Under the pieces are notes generated by a model. The model searched no databases, was not told the origin of the DNA, and saw nothing but the letters and a program-made list of their open reading frames with translations. From Scatophagus argus (Eukaryota > Chordata > Actinopteri > Scatophagidae): a DNA stretch of 64,000 nucleotides. The stretch is from the NCBI RefSeq assembly GCF_020382885.2, contig NC_058495.1, forward strand, positions 27,015,627 through 27,079,626, in the 5' to 3' direction. The first letter of the stretch is position 1. Every line of letters begins with the position of its first letter. The translations under genes and the position numbers were made by a program. Of this stretch, positions 45,790 through 58,139 are shown one piece after another.

Positions 45790-46340
45790 AATCATATTTT
45801 TGAATCTAACGTTACCGTCGCTCCCCGGCTAACCGCTAAGCTAGCTGCTCTTGCTAAGCTAACTTGTTAGCATCACCGGGTGCCGTTGGAAGCCGAGGAC
45901 ACCTCCAGCCGCCGCCTTTTCACGGAAATTAAAAGCAGACAAAATGGCTCTTCTTTCCTCTTCAGACCTGGACATTTTCTCCTACCATGATTCAAGTGTG
46001 TTTCACCTTTCTTTGTACTCCAGTTCCGTCACCGTCTTCACCAGCTTTTCCACAAGAAAGAAGTCCAACCACCACTCTCAAAATAGCGCCAACGCAATGG
46101 ACCGTGCCGGTGTCACGGGCGATATTTCCTGGTCCGTCTGTGGTTGCGATAATCAGCATGTGTAGTGCAGAGTAAAGGCTGTGTTTCATTAAAAAGATCT
46201 GAGTAAATGGAAAGCGCTAATAGTTGCTCCTGTTAAGCCGGGCTGGATCCGCTGCAGCCTCCTGCAGTTTGACAGCTGTCAAATAAGCAGCTAAACTACA
46301 GAGAACCTGGAACTGTCGAGTTATCTCTGTTGCTCAGGTT
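45790..46340 (+). promoter_or_regulatory. ppp1r15b: ppp1r15b promoter / 5' leader with candidate upstream ORFs
   Basis: The sequence is GC-richer than its flanks and precedes the long coding exon. An ATG at 45944 in good context (A at -3, G at +4) opens 73 codons (to 46165). An overlapping frame opens at 45987 (62 codons, to 46175). Both stop before the main start. Known: mammalian PPP1R15 mRNAs carry upstream ORFs that let them escape translational block when eIF2-alpha is phosphorylated. That these frames serve the same purpose is inference. A pyrimidine tract ending in gctcag at 46337 could instead be an acceptor, placing part of this leader in an intron. Confidence 0.4.
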
Positions 46341-46382
46341 ATGTTAGATAATTTATATTTTTCACTTTTGAGGTTAAAGAAA

Positions 46383-49300
46383 ATGTTCAGAAGTATGAGC
46401 GGTGATGAACATTTATCCGGCGGGCAGAGCTCGCCCTCTTTACCCCGGCATGGAGTCACTTCTGCCGTGCTGGACAGCCAGGAAAGCTCGTGGATCGGCT
46501 TGTTCTCCGTGGTGTCCAGGCCCGCGCTGACATTTCTGCACAAATATCTCCCGGGACGACTGCGTACCCCGTCAGTGTCTGACAAACGAGCCGACTGGAT
46601 CAGCGGGGATTTAAAATGCAGCTTTGTTGAGGAAGAAAATGAATTTTTAAGACAACTGGACGACATAATGCCGCACTCGGCTAATCACCTGACCTACCTG
46701 CGGTGTCAGCACGACGGAACCGCCGGCCTGCTGGAGCCGAAAGGCGGCAGCACTTTACCGTGGCTGACCGCTGATTCTCTCCGGGAGCTAGGGATTCAAA
46801 GCGCAGAAGAAATTGAGTTAAATCTGTGCCATCACAATCAGGTTGGATATTTGTCTTCTGCCAAGACTTTTCTCAGTCAAGTGTGGTTAAGCCCAGGGTC
46901 ATCTCAGGATATAAAACCCACAGGACAGAAGAACTGGGTGACGGAGACAGTCAGTTCCCCGGTGAAGAGCGGTGGGGCTAAAAGCAGGCCATGGTGGGGC
47001 AGCTTTTGGGGCGGTGATGAGAGCTCACAGAGAGGACTGTTGTCAGATTTGTCCAGGGCTGAAGAGGAGACTCTGACAGGCCGGCTTTGTCCACAACACC
47101 TGCTGGCTGAATCAAAAGCTCCCGCTGCCGAAACAACCGTTGTGTTTGTCCAGAGCTGTGGTGAGGGATGGACGCAGGGAGAAAACACTGGACCGACTGA
47201 CCACAAAGAGGGGCTGGCCAACAATGGAGGCCTTCTAACAGTCCAGAACAGAAAGGGCTCCACGGCAAACCGCTGGCTCAGTATCGGTAACCACCTGAGC
47301 AGCTCAGAAGCTGCCGCCGCCTGCAGTGAGGTGGCACTTCTGACCCCTGATCAGGACAATGGCTACTCCAGTCTGGAGGAGGAACACTTCCAGATGTGCC
47401 AGCTGTATATGGTGAAAGCCCCAAGTGAAGAGCAGCCACAGCGGGAGACTGAATCGACTGGTCCTCGGAAAGATATCAAGACAGAAATGGAGGAAGGGAT
47501 GGAGGAGGGAGAGACTACATCAGTGCAGGTGGATGTCGAAAAGGGGATGAAGGAAGATGAGGAAGAACAGGAAGCAGTTCCTCTGGAGGGTCAGTCTGCA
47601 GCTGTGTCAGTGCTCACCAACCCTCAGTGCGAGAATAAAGCCATCGCGTTCATCATGGGCTGCCCCTGCAGTGACGACGACAGCAGCCAATCAGATGTGG
47701 AGTCCAGTGATGATGATGATGATGATGATGATGGCTTTGACAGCGAGGGCTCGTCTGATCTGTCTGACACGTCCGATGACGATGAAGCCTCTGACTCGGA
47801 CAGCGAGGGAGACTCTGAGGCGGAGCGGTTGTGGAATTCATTGTGCCAAAATGTGGACCCGTACAATCCCCGAAACTTCACCGCCCAGCTGCACACCAGG
47901 AGCACCCCACCTAGGAGCATCCCCACGGCCACACCACCGTCTTCCACCCGGTCCACCCCTGCCTCCTCACCTGACCTCACTCCGCTCCCTCTCTCCACCT
48001 CTTCCCTGAACGCCTCCCCTCCTTCCGGCCATGATGTCTGGGAGGACTCCACCTCAGCCAGCGAGGTGGACGAAGCAGAAAGCCTGCTTCTGTGGACCTC
48101 CTTCAGCTGCTCCTCGGATCCGTACAGCCCCTTTAACTTCCAGGCCCCGCTCAGGACTCGAGGCCCCACGGAGGCAGGGCCCCGGGCCAGGGCTAGGGCC
48201 AAGAAGGCCTCGCGGACTCCCACTTGCTCCCCCCACCAAACCCCAGCATCTCCACCTGAGTACAGGAAGGAGGAGGCTGAGGAGCGGCTGGACAGTGGTT
48301 TCTCTGAACCGTCCACCTCCTCCAGCACCCGGAGCTGCAGCACAACCAAAAAGGTCAGTTTGCTTTCTTCTTTTGGTTTATCTTGAAATTCATATGTTCA
48401 GCAGTCTGCTCACAAGAGACCTGAGCCTGAGTGAATGTGTCTGCAGCAGTGAGGACGGACGCCTGTCAGACCAGAATTCACTCCCATCAGCTGTGTTTCT
48501 CTTGTTGGCCTATAAAATGCAGAGAATTTTTGCTTTCACCTCTTCAGGCCTGCCGAGAACCTTCAAATGAAACAACCAGAAAAGAAAAAACCTAATACTA
48601 AAAAAAATATAAAACCTAATACTAATAAATATGCTGAAAATAACCAATCCACAGCGATGTCCTACCAAAGCTCCAAAAGGAAAAATATTTAGTCTAAAAA
48701 GACAGTCTGAGGCTTGCATACTGATACAGTTTGAGTTGTGCTTTATTTCATGTAAGCCTGCCAGAGGCAGAGGCATAAAGATTGTCTGAGTGGATCTAAA
48801 TGTTGACAAGGTTGTTTGCTCTTCTGTAGTGAAACTTTCTGAAAAAGTTCCCAGATGTTGAAATTTTTAAACCGTAAAACCCACGACTGACTGACATCGT
48901 TTGAATACTGTGATGGTTTCTTTCCTGGTCACGTTGAAGTCATTTCTTAAGAGCATGAGCTGTGAAACACCACCCGCCACTTTCTCGGTCTCTGTGGGGT
49001 TTCTGCTTTCTGGATTTAGTGCGTCTAATTTTACTGCAGCTCCTCTTGTTGACTTAAACCCAGAGACCAGGACGGAGTTGGCTGGGAGCCACAGGGTCGC
49101 GGTGGGTGTTGCGATTCTTCCATCATAATCACGATATTTTGGGATATTCCTGTGATTTTAGGTTCTGACTCAAATTAGCAGATGAACTCAACCAGCTGGG
49201 CTCCACTGTAGTGAAGTTCTGTATCACGATAAACCTGGTGACAGCTCTGTGTGACGTCCACAGGTGAAGCTGTGAATTAGAAACGCTTCAGACTGACGTG

Positions 49301-50194
49301 AACCGATGTGTCCTGAGCTCACAGCTACAGACTTTTGTACATTTGTAATGAGTGTTGCCTTCGAGGTCAAGTCAGTTGTATTTTTAGTTCTCTGTAATCC
49401 CGTCATGCTCGGAGCCTTGAGGCTGTAGTGAAGACCTGAGGTGAGCTGCAGGAGCCGCTTTGATCAAACAGTCAGACTTCACAATAATCTCCTCTGAATG
49501 AATCCAGATTCAGTGTGAACACTGAGCCCGCCTGGACTCCGGATGTTACAGAGTGTTCACATGTTTAATAGTGATAAAATAATGTCTGCTGTCCGACACG
49601 TTTTGATCAACAAGTGAAGTAAGAAGTTCTGTCCTGCACACACGCTGTAGCCAATCAGAGGTGGAGCTGCTGTACCACACCTTTACTGTCACCGCAGCTC
49701 GTTGTTCTGCCTGTCATGAGAAAATGCAGTGTGAAGCCTCCTAAAGCAGAGCTGATGAGTGAACTCAACTAAGTGAGCAAGTCTGGTTTGAAAACCTGCT
49801 TGTTCATGACTTTGAAATGCAGGAATTTTGTAGAAATCAAACGAAGTGAGCCTTTCTTGCCCCTTTGACAGGTCAGATGTTCTTTATGCTTTCTGATACT
49901 CGAGATTCAGTTCCAGAAGTTTCACCCCGACTATCAGAAACTTGCTCCATCAGCACTGACTCTTCTTCTTCTCCCTGTCAGGTTCGCTTCTGCGACGATG
50001 TGGAGGAGTTCTTCGCCAGCTGTGGCGAGGAGGAAGAGGACCGGCGGGGCCCCTGGGAGGAGCTGGCCCGGGACCGCTGCAGATTCCTGCGACGCTGCCA
50101 GGAGGTGGAGCAGAGCATCGCCTACTGCCTACAGCCGCAGCACCGCAGCCTGGTGTACCACCGCCTTACTGTCCTCTACGTCCAGCACGCCTGA
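46383..50194 (+). CDS. ppp1r15b: Protein phosphatase 1 regulatory subunit 15B (CReP)
   Basis: The protein recruits PP1 to dephosphorylate eIF2-alpha, restoring translation and setting basal integrated-stress-response tone; it is usually ER-associated. Two coding exons: 46383-48353 (657 codons) and 49982-50194 (70 codons plus stop), 727 residues; an in-frame ATG at 46341 would add 14. Family marks in order: TPDQDNGYSSLEEEH (~residue 325), an acidic run of eight Asp (~443), two LW-S-DPY-P-NF repeats (LWNSLCQNVDPYNPRNFTA ~482 and LLWTSFSCSSDPYSPFNF ~567), then the PP1-docking KVRF (657-660) and GPWEELARDRCRFLRR, the PP1/actin/eIF2-alpha-contacting core. The N-terminal part is poorly conserved, as usual for the family. 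The C-terminus ends soon after the core. Its position just downstream of pik3c2b on the same strand matches mammals and supports 15B rather than 15A. Confidence 0.95.
47706..47735 (+). repeat. ppp1r15b: (GAT)n coding microsatellite in ppp1r15b
   Basis: Tandem gatgat units encode eight consecutive Asp in the acidic region. Length polymorphism here would change protein length without a frameshift. Confidence 0.9.
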
Positions 50195-53100
50195 GGACGA
50201 TGGACTTGTCCTCTACGTCCAAGACTCTGAGGACGACCTCGTAGTAAACACCTGTCACACTGAGGAAATGAGGACTCGTGAAGCAGGGAGCGGATTTGAC
50301 ACTAGCAGGTGGACAGACTCAGAGCTGCTGAACTCTTTACTGAGCGGCTTCGCTCCGGTCCACATCTGTTTGCTTCTGCAGCTTCGTCTCTTTAACTCAG
50401 CACGATTCAGGGCCACGTGATTCGTAACACAATCGCTTGGTGCAGCAGTAACTGGTGATCTGAAGGGCTTAACCTGTGGCTTCACTGTGAGGAGAAAGTC
50501 TGTTAGAGGAGAAGTCAGCACTGTGTTCTGGTTCTGTGGACACAAAAGGGTCTCAGAGCTCACCTGTCATGTCGTCTCTGTGGGTTTCATGGTTTACATC
50601 CCAGACACACAAACAAGCTGTTCTTTTCATCACAAATACAAGACAAATCAGAAGCATCAGCAGATGGGTAAAGGAGGAAAGGAAATACACTACATGATCT
50701 ACTGATTTGATGATGGTTGGTTTGTTCAGTTAATCTGACAAAGGCAGACAAACAGATAATATTCACATTTGAGAAGCTGGAACCTGTGAACTTTAAACTT
50801 TGGTTTTCTCAAAAACTTACCTGAAATGATTATTGTTAAAGTGTTTTAATTTCTTATGATTAATTATTGACCAGACAAGAAAAACATCTAAGAAACAACC
50901 TCAACAGCCTTAAACTCATGTTTAATTTCTGCCACTAGGGGGCTCTCAGTCAAAACAAAAGACTTTGATGTAGTGAGGCAGAAGTTGTTGCCTTTGCAGA
51001 AATGTTGACAGATGAGGTGATTTAAAGTTTTATTCATGTTGTGTTTAGTCGCGACTCGGACTTCTATGAGTTGCAGCAAAAGGAAATCAAATTCAAGTCC
51101 TCAACTGGACAAAATCCAACAAAGATCTGTTGTCATGTTTAGACTTTTTAATGTGAGAGCGTTAGATTTAATGTTAAAAATTGCGCACTTGGTGAATGGG
51201 TTCTGATCTTTTCTGCTCCACCTGATACACACAGCGACGTGTTGAATAACTTTCATTTTAAAAATATTCCTCAGCTTGTTTGTGTGACTCGGATGTTAAA
51301 GTCAAACTGCAGTCTGACTCGTTTGCCCCTCACGTTGAGTCAAACCAGATGAAAGCAGTTCAGTATTTTCTGTTTGCTGCTTTTAGTTTTATCTTAAAAG
51401 CCAAAGATCGTTTAAGTGTTGGTTGGTTTGCATGAATCTCAGTATGGAAAGTGTTCCTCACATGATCGCTAATCGTTAACTCTTAACAGTGTTGTGCTTC
51501 TGATCAGTACACGAGTCACTGAGAGCTGGTGACAAATTCCCTTTAATGAATCATCTGTGTGAGGAAACTACAGCAGCAAACTTCACTGCCTCATCTGAAG
51601 AGGAAGTCAGGACTTTCTGAGAAATATGAAAAAGTATTTTGTTTCCTCCAAAACCTGTTGGAACGTGAGCCGGACTCCTCAGATGAGTTGGCCTCGATTC
51701 AAAGCAGCTGCAACCTTTTAGCTGTTAGCATTTAAATTTAGTCTTCACTTCTGGGTGCTCTAATCTCATCTTTTAATTGGTTTAATGGACTCGCAAGGAC
51801 CTCTTTACATTTGGGGAACTGGAAGGAAGCAGAGATTTTTGTTTTTAGCTTGATAATTGACCTCACAGATTAATTGATGATCGATTGCCTGTTCGGTTAG
51901 TCTTTGGGGAGAAATGAGGGAACTCTATTTAAAACTTTAAAGTATTTCTTGAAATCTGGTCTTTCACAAACTCACTTTGTGTGTGAATATTAATAGACAT
52001 GATTTTACACAAATTGATGATAACTCGTCCCCATAAAAAGAAGCCCAAAGGCTGAATGTGTTAGTAGAGTAAATAACGATGTTGAACAGACTCGGAGTCG
52101 GTAAAATGTCTCGTCTGTGACGTGTTTGCATGTTGTTAAACACTGACAGAGATGTGATGAACTGATCTTGTGTCAGCCCGTGTGTTGGTGACCAGTGATT
52201 AAAAGGGGACGCCACATGTTAATCAGACCACTGTCAGAGAGGAGATCTGCTGCAGGAAACAACAGATGTTTCTGATACTTTATTTTTCTAACGCATTTGT
52301 TTGGTGGGTGACTTGTACTGCTTCATCATTTCCTCACAACTAAATATAACAATTAAATATTAAATCAGTATTTAATGATCACACACTGGCTCACTCACTT
52401 CTTTTCTCTCTGACCTTCCTAGAAAATGACAAACAAAAGCCTTTAAATGTGACAGAAAAGGTCATTGGTTTTACTGCTTCCTGACAGGCTCGTCTGCTGC
52501 TGCCACCTGCAGGAGAGGAGAGGTACTGCTGCCGTGTTATTGTCCCCATCATCCGGTAAGCACTGAAGCACAGCGCCACCTACAGCCAAGCACTCCAAGC
52601 ATTTAGCCATGCTAGCTTCAAAATCTCTCAGCGTGTCCAGTGCTTTTTTAAATGCACAGAAGTTGAATCGCATGTGGTTTGAGTTTTAGTTGCATCACCA
52701 AAGAAACAAAAACTACAACGTGATGTTCATGAAGGTTAGAAGTTGTGTCCGTGCTTACAAAGATAATGAAATAATGACAGAAGGCTCTGTAGTGTGATGG
52801 CAAACTTTTATTGTGCTAATGTAAATTGCAGCCATACAGAAAGACTTCTTCCTTTTTTCCTACCTTTCACAATAAAAGCCTGAGACATACTGCATCAGTC
52901 AGGCTGTTTTTAACAGCTCACTTAGTATACTGGCTTATAATATCAACGTTTATGAATAAATATACAGCAGTTAGACTCATTACTTCTATGTAGTACTTGC
53001 TAAAATACCTATATTGTGTTATTTTCAGTATTTTGGTATGTATTATGCAGTTATTTGGTTTTTGTTTAGTGTTATGATTCAAACAGACAGAAGTTGTAGT

Positions 53101-53570
53101 TATTGTTATTTCTTGGGCTGTGGTTGCTAAAATTTCTACCTTTATTAACATTTTCCATTTGTCACGTCTGCTGTGGTCTGTTGTCCTCCATGGCCACCGT
53201 AGTGTCGTGTACAAGTGGGCGTGGTTTACTTCCTCCGCCACGAACAAATGATGATCATGAGTTAGCATGCGTCAAGATGGTGAACCTGATAAAAAACCTG
53301 CTAAACGTCAGTAGTAGTAGTAAGTAGACCCTTTTTTATTTGTCAAACTTTTAGGATCAAAACTGAGCTTTCAGTCTCACTTGAAGTTGTTTTTGATGGT
53401 TTTATTCTTGTATTCAGTTTGTTCTGTCCGTCAGACTCTAACAGAAACACACAGCAATGCAGCGTTTGATTCTTTTCTGATGAAACATGAGTGTTCAAGT
53501 CAGCGTGTGTTTGCTGTGATGGATTGTCTTCATGTAGTTCAAGTCAAACAGGAAGTTGAAGGTGGCGTTG
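50195..53570. other. ppp1r15b 3' UTR and intergenic region (convergent with ascl5)
   Basis: No coding exon recognised. Candidate polyadenylation signals are AATAAA at 52871 (+, for ppp1r15b, though far) and the reverse-strand AATAAA at 53335-53340 (-, about 230 bases beyond the ascl5 stop). The rest is AT-rich unique-looking sequence. Confidence 0.5.
53335..53340 (-). terminator. ascl5: Candidate polyadenylation signal for ascl5
   Basis: tttatt on the + strand, i.e. AATAAA on the minus strand, 231 bases beyond the ascl5 stop codon. Confidence 0.45.
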
Positions 53571-54059
53571 TTAAACCATGACCTCGGAGTGGACTCCTTC
53601 AGACTGTCCTCCACAGTCTGGTCCAGGAGACGAACTGTTGACTCTGCCGTCCTCCAGCTCCACCAGGCCTTGCAGGTATTTGATGTACCTGATGGCGGCT
53701 CTCAGCGTCTCCACCTTGCTGAGCCTCTTGTCGGTGCTCTGGCCCGGCAGGTGGTCCCTCAGTTTGGCGTAACCCTGGTTCACACACCTCACCCTCTGGC
53801 GCTCTCGCTCGTTACGTTTCTGGATGAACGCCGGCTCGAAGGGACACTCATACACGCTGAAGTGCCCGTGGTGATGGAAGGGGGCCAGGTAGGGCAGCAG
53901 CCCAGGGCCGGGGGCCCTCATCGGACCTTTATAGGGGTCCATGCTGGAGGGGTAGAGGAGGAAGGGGACGGAGCCGGACAGAGAGTCCTCACGGTGAGCA
54001 GCAGAGGGAGACAGACTGAAGCTCAAGTAAGATGATGGAGAGAAGGTGGAGTTCATCAT
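53571..54059 (-). CDS. ascl5: Achaete-scute family bHLH transcription factor 5
   Basis: A nuclear E-box-binding bHLH factor acting as a heterodimer with E proteins; in mammals ASCL5 is linked to tooth and other epithelial development. One uninterrupted coding exon of 162 codons. The bHLH lies at about residues 80-137: FIQKRNERERQRVRCVNQGY basic region and helix 1, loop, then DKRLSKVETLRAAIRYIKYLQ helix 2. The N-terminal VPFLLYP, PYLAPFHHHGHFSVYE and PFEPAF segments and the AAIRYIKYLQ end favour ASCL5 over ASCL3 and ASCL4. Two tandem ATGs (54059 and 54056) open the frame; the second would give MNS, closer to mammalian starts. The C-terminus is shorter than the mammalian one. It is convergent with ppp1r15b; the human orthologue is also on 1q32. 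Confidence 0.9.
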   Translation of the reverse strand: MMNSTFSPSSYLSFSLSPSAAHREDSLSGSVPFLLYPSSMDPYKGPMRAPGPGLLPYLAPFHHHGHFSVYECPFEPAFIQKRNERERQRVRCVNQGYAKLRDHLPGQSTDKRLSKVETLRAAIRYIKYLQGLVELEDGRVNSSSPGPDCGGQSEGVHSEVMV

Positions 54060-55790
54060 GTGACCTGTACTGATTACCTGCTGCGGAGGAACACACCTGA
54101 AAGACCAGCAGAGAGCTCAGTGATTGGTCCTCCTGCTGACCTGCGGAGACACAGAGACAGCTGAGACAGAGACTGCTGAGAGACACAGAGTCAGTCAGGT
54201 ACCGTACATTAGTACAGTTTTGAGGTACTTGTACCAGAGTATTCCTGTATTCCAACACACCTCGGAGAGGACAATGCAGTCTCACAGCAGTTCGTGAAAT
54301 AGCGATGACACGTCATGATTACATTTCATGTCAGCACAAACTAAAAATGGAAAATTTGTGTGCGTATTCATGAATCATGAAGATTAAATGAGGAACTGAT
54401 TTTTCAAAACACGTAATCAAAATCCGGATCTTTTCCTAACTTTCACCAAAGAGCTTTAACTGTCTAAAGCGGACCTCAGACGGGATTCAGACCCTGATTC
54501 TGGAGTGACAGTCCTGGACTTTGTACGCTCGGCATCCGCTCAGCCCAACAGCCTGCAGTGTTTCATTCAGTGCTTCTAATCTGTACTTCCGTATGAGCAA
54601 ATCATCTGAGAAGCTCGTTTTCCTGTAAGCTCGCATACAATCAGACTTCTGTTTGAAGCCAGTGCAGTCGCCCCCTGCTGGTCATTAGTTTAGCCGACAC
54701 TCCTCAGTGTGCTCTCTGCCCTGCGCCGTTGGCTGCAGGATAAAGTGTTCAGTCTTGTCAACTGAGATTCATCAATCAGCTGTTGAGCCAGTGATTTCAC
54801 CTGTTTGATGAGACGAGCAGCACAAAGCAAAACACACCTTAGAGCACACGGGGAATCAGTTCACCGCGATGAACTCACTGGATTCCCTGGTGACGGCGAA
54901 GAGCGTCTGTTCAAACTGGACCTTTGACACATCACCAACCAGCAACACAGCCGCCTCACAGAACTGAGCTCTGATTGGATGGAAGCTGTCGTAGCTTATT
55001 AGCTTAGCGTGTTAGCTGTGTGTCAGCATCCAGTGTTACGGCAGCTCCTCAGTAGGAGTTAAACTGCTGCACGGTGGGGGTTGACTGGAGCCATGAGGAC
55101 ATCATACTGACACAGCTGTGCAGATGTTTTGTCATGTCGGCACAGAGCTAACAAGCTAGCACGCTAACTAACTGCGCATCATTGAAACAATCCATTTAAA
55201 TACTTCATTATTCAGAAATAAGAACAACAAATTGAAGTATGTTAATCTTTGAGTAAAAGTACTAATTCCGCAGTGTAGAAATTGTAAAAATTTTAAAAAA
55301 GCACAAGTATAAAGTTAATAACATCAAAATATACATAAAGTAAAATAAAAGTACTCATAAAGCAGAATGGCCCATTTCACGTGTTCCTCAGCTGAGGGAG
55401 CTCATTTAATACACACTGCTGTTTTTTGCTATTAATAATAAAAATGTTCAAAGTAACTAAAGCTGTAAGATAAACAGACTGGAGTACAAGTATGAAGTAG
55501 TACATAATGGAAATACTCCAGTACAAGTGATTATACTTGAGTACTTTATCATTAAAATGGAGATTAAAGCTGTAAAATGGAGCTCATTATAAACAAATGT
55601 GAACATGAAGTACACAGTATACAAACTGCAGTACATGTACACACATATATTCCTATGAAACATGACGGAGTGTAATGATGAAGATTCGTCTTTGTCTCAC
55701 CTTCAGATGCTGCCGTCCTGACTGAGGCTGCAGGATGAAACACTGAAGCTTTACCTGCTTTTACTTGCTGAAGCTCCGCCCCCCCCAGGT
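54060..55790 (-). other. ascl5: ascl5 upstream region with possible non-coding exon
   Basis: On the minus strand a good acceptor (ctctgtgtctccgcag) ends at 54143, and a donor (gtgagaca) begins at 55700 after an exon-like block reaching about 55780. Together they could form a 5' UTR exon with a ~1.56-kb intron. This rests on splice-site appearance only. AAGTAC-rich teleost dispersed repeats cover 54200-54255 and about 55235-55570. Confidence 0.3.
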
Positions 55791-56829
55791 GTGTGATGGG
55801 ACGTCAGGTAACGGGAGAGACTCGAGCGCACAAGTCGCGTCCACTGACTGAAGACTCAGAGGTTATTCGGTGATGGAAGATGAAACTGTGAGCGTTTGAC
55901 GCTGCTCCCGGACTGAAGCGTTAAAAGACGACGGCAGGAGCTTCCTGTTGGCGCCGGCGTCGGTTTCGGGTGTCAGGACGACATCGGGAGGGTAAATCTG
56001 CTCTCCGGACTCGCGTTTGTTCTGAGACTCGGCTGTGAAACATCAAAGAGCATCGACAGATAAAAATGAGTGTTTGCAGTTTCCTCTTCCTAAATCCTGT
56101 ATTTCCAGATGAAAGGCGTCAGCGACACACACCCTTCCTGTCAGCCTCTCATCACACAACACACACTGATGACTGTTTACACACACACACACACACACAC
56201 ACACCTGTAACCTGAGCTGCTGTCTGCGGGTCTCCTGCACTCACCTGCTCAGACTTCTTCATGTGATCTGAGGAAACGATTTCCTTTTCTTCGAGCGTCC
56301 AAAACTCAAAACTCTTCGTTTCCTGTCACAAACGACAAATGCTGACACGTCAGAAGCTGGAACCAGCAGATGTTTCAAAAATGTCTGAAAGGATGAATCA
56401 GATACCAAAATAGTTGGCAGCTGATTTTCTTTCAGTTGACTGATTGATTAATCGCCTAATCGATCGATTGTGGCAGCTCTAAATGTGGACGGATGTTAGT
56501 GCACCTGTATTCTGAGTGTTTGGAGGTGGACAGAGTCTGACCAGAAAGAACAACAACACAGCTGGTAAACGGACCCCGGACCCCCAGGCTGAGTCGGCCC
56601 CCTGGTTTCGAGCCTGCTGAACTGTCACAGTCGCTCTGTATGTTCAGTGTGAGTCGTGATGTTGGCCGAACGTGTTGTTTAGCTGCCTGGTTTCTGCTCC
56701 GAGGCCCACAAGACCAAAAACCTGTGAACTCGTCCTTTACAGTTTGTCGTCTGTCTCAGGTGTGAACGCTGCAGTCAGATGGTTCGTCCTTATCCTAATC
56801 TCTGCGTCTGTTTGTGTTCCTGCAGGAGG

Positions 56830-56862
<33 letters not shown>

Positions 56863-56885
56863 GGAATGAAACCACAACAAACAGG

Positions 56886-56932
<47 letters not shown>
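56830..56932. repeat. Facing (CA)n and (GT)n microsatellites
   Basis: A CA run (56830-56862) is followed ~25 bases later by a GT run (56887-56932), giving a perfect self-complementary dinucleotide hairpin potential. Confidence 0.9.
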
Positions 56933-56933
<1 letters not shown>

Positions 56934-57855
56934 CGTGTTCGTTCACTCGCTCTGTTGTTTCAGTGGGACATCAAAGATGAAGTCTGACGTGCAGAGACTT
57001 GAAGAATCCAACACGTGTCGTCTTATCGTTGCTGAAGTCACATTTGAAGCGTCTGCTTTGCTTGGCGCCGCCTTCAGCGGCAGAACGAGCAGCTGAAATA
57101 AAGTTTGTGACTTTCAAAGACGATCCGAACATTAAAGCAGGAGTCCTTCATCAAAGCACCTTTTAAAGGCACAAGAATGAGATGACTGATCAGCAGCCGG
57201 TGTCCCTCTGGAGCTCCTGTTGTGTCCTCGTCAGCGTGAGACAGAGAGACGACACGGCGAGTGTCTCCGTGTGGACGCTGTCCCCTCAGAAGCACAGCAG
57301 TCTTTCGCTTGTATGTTTGTTTAAACGCTCACACGCTGATGTTTAACACTCATTTCTACACATAAACACAACTGGTGTTTATTGTAGTTTAAAGTTTAAG
57401 GCGACGTAAAGGCTGGATGCTGTTGATGCTGTTCAGGGCCGGTCGTCATGGTAACGACACTCAGGTCACATCAGTCTGTGGACTGATAAAGTGCGCAGCT
57501 GATTGGTGGCTTAAAGCTCTCAGTGTGAAGTGAAGCAGAGTCTCCTCTTGTGTCACACTTTGGTCACAAGGTGGCAGCATGGAGTGACTCCACCAGGTCT
57601 GTGTCCATGGAGACGGGGCAGGGACGCCTGTGTGTGAAGCAGCAGGGGAAAACACACACACACGCTGATGTCGGCCTCGCCTTCGTTCTCCTCGTGTGTG
57701 TGAAATGTTGCTTCTCTTGTGTCTGCTGACCAGCTGAGTGTGAACGTCTTCATCCTCTCACAGGATGGAGAGTCGAGCTTTTGTTCTCTGGAAGCTCACA
57801 TCTGATTCGTCTCTTCCTGTTCTCAGAACAAACTGGGGCCTTTGAGCTGCTCGAG

Positions 57856-57942
57856 GGCCTGCAGGGGCCAGCAGTGGCCAGCAGGGGCCTGCAGGGGCCA
57901 GCAGGGGCCAGCAGTGGCCAGCAGGGGCCTGCAGGGGCCGCT
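57856..57942. repeat. GC-rich minisatellite (gcaggggccw / gcagtggcca units)
   Basis: About nine 10-base units of types gcaggggcct, gcaggggcca and gcagtggcca, arranged in a higher-order pattern that repeats about every 40 bases. It is open in several frames (Gly-Pro-Ala repeats on +), but no gene context supports coding. Confidence 0.9.
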
Positions 57943-58139
57943 GCAGACCGGACTCTGGTCTGTGGAGTCGTCCTCTGTCCTCAGCTCCTCATCAGCCAGG
58001 AGGTCAGAGTGAGAGTGTAATTGTAGCTGTAATTTGTACTTCATGCTGTACTCTGAAAGCAGCCATCAAGAGTACTTTTACTTGCTTGTTTATGCTTAAC
58101 CCTAGAACACTAACGTCGGGTGATTTTCACCCACACAAT

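Larger units (their letters stand above)
55791..58095. other. Intergenic region with microsatellites and a minisatellite
   Basis: No gene recognised. It contains CA/GT runs (56182-56203, 56830-56862, 56887-56932) and a GC-rich minisatellite (57856-57942). Short open frames are driven by these repeats. Confidence 0.5.

Noticed and set aside
47624-48349. 241-codon minus-strand open frame in ppp1r15b exon 1
   Set aside because: Ser/Glu-rich composition mirrors the acidic sense protein; no start context or family signal. Antisense shadow.
56672-57100. Possible spliced exons around facing CA/GT microsatellites
   Set aside because: Apparent splice sites are generated by gt/ag within dinucleotide repeats; translations are His/Thr and Cys/Val runs.
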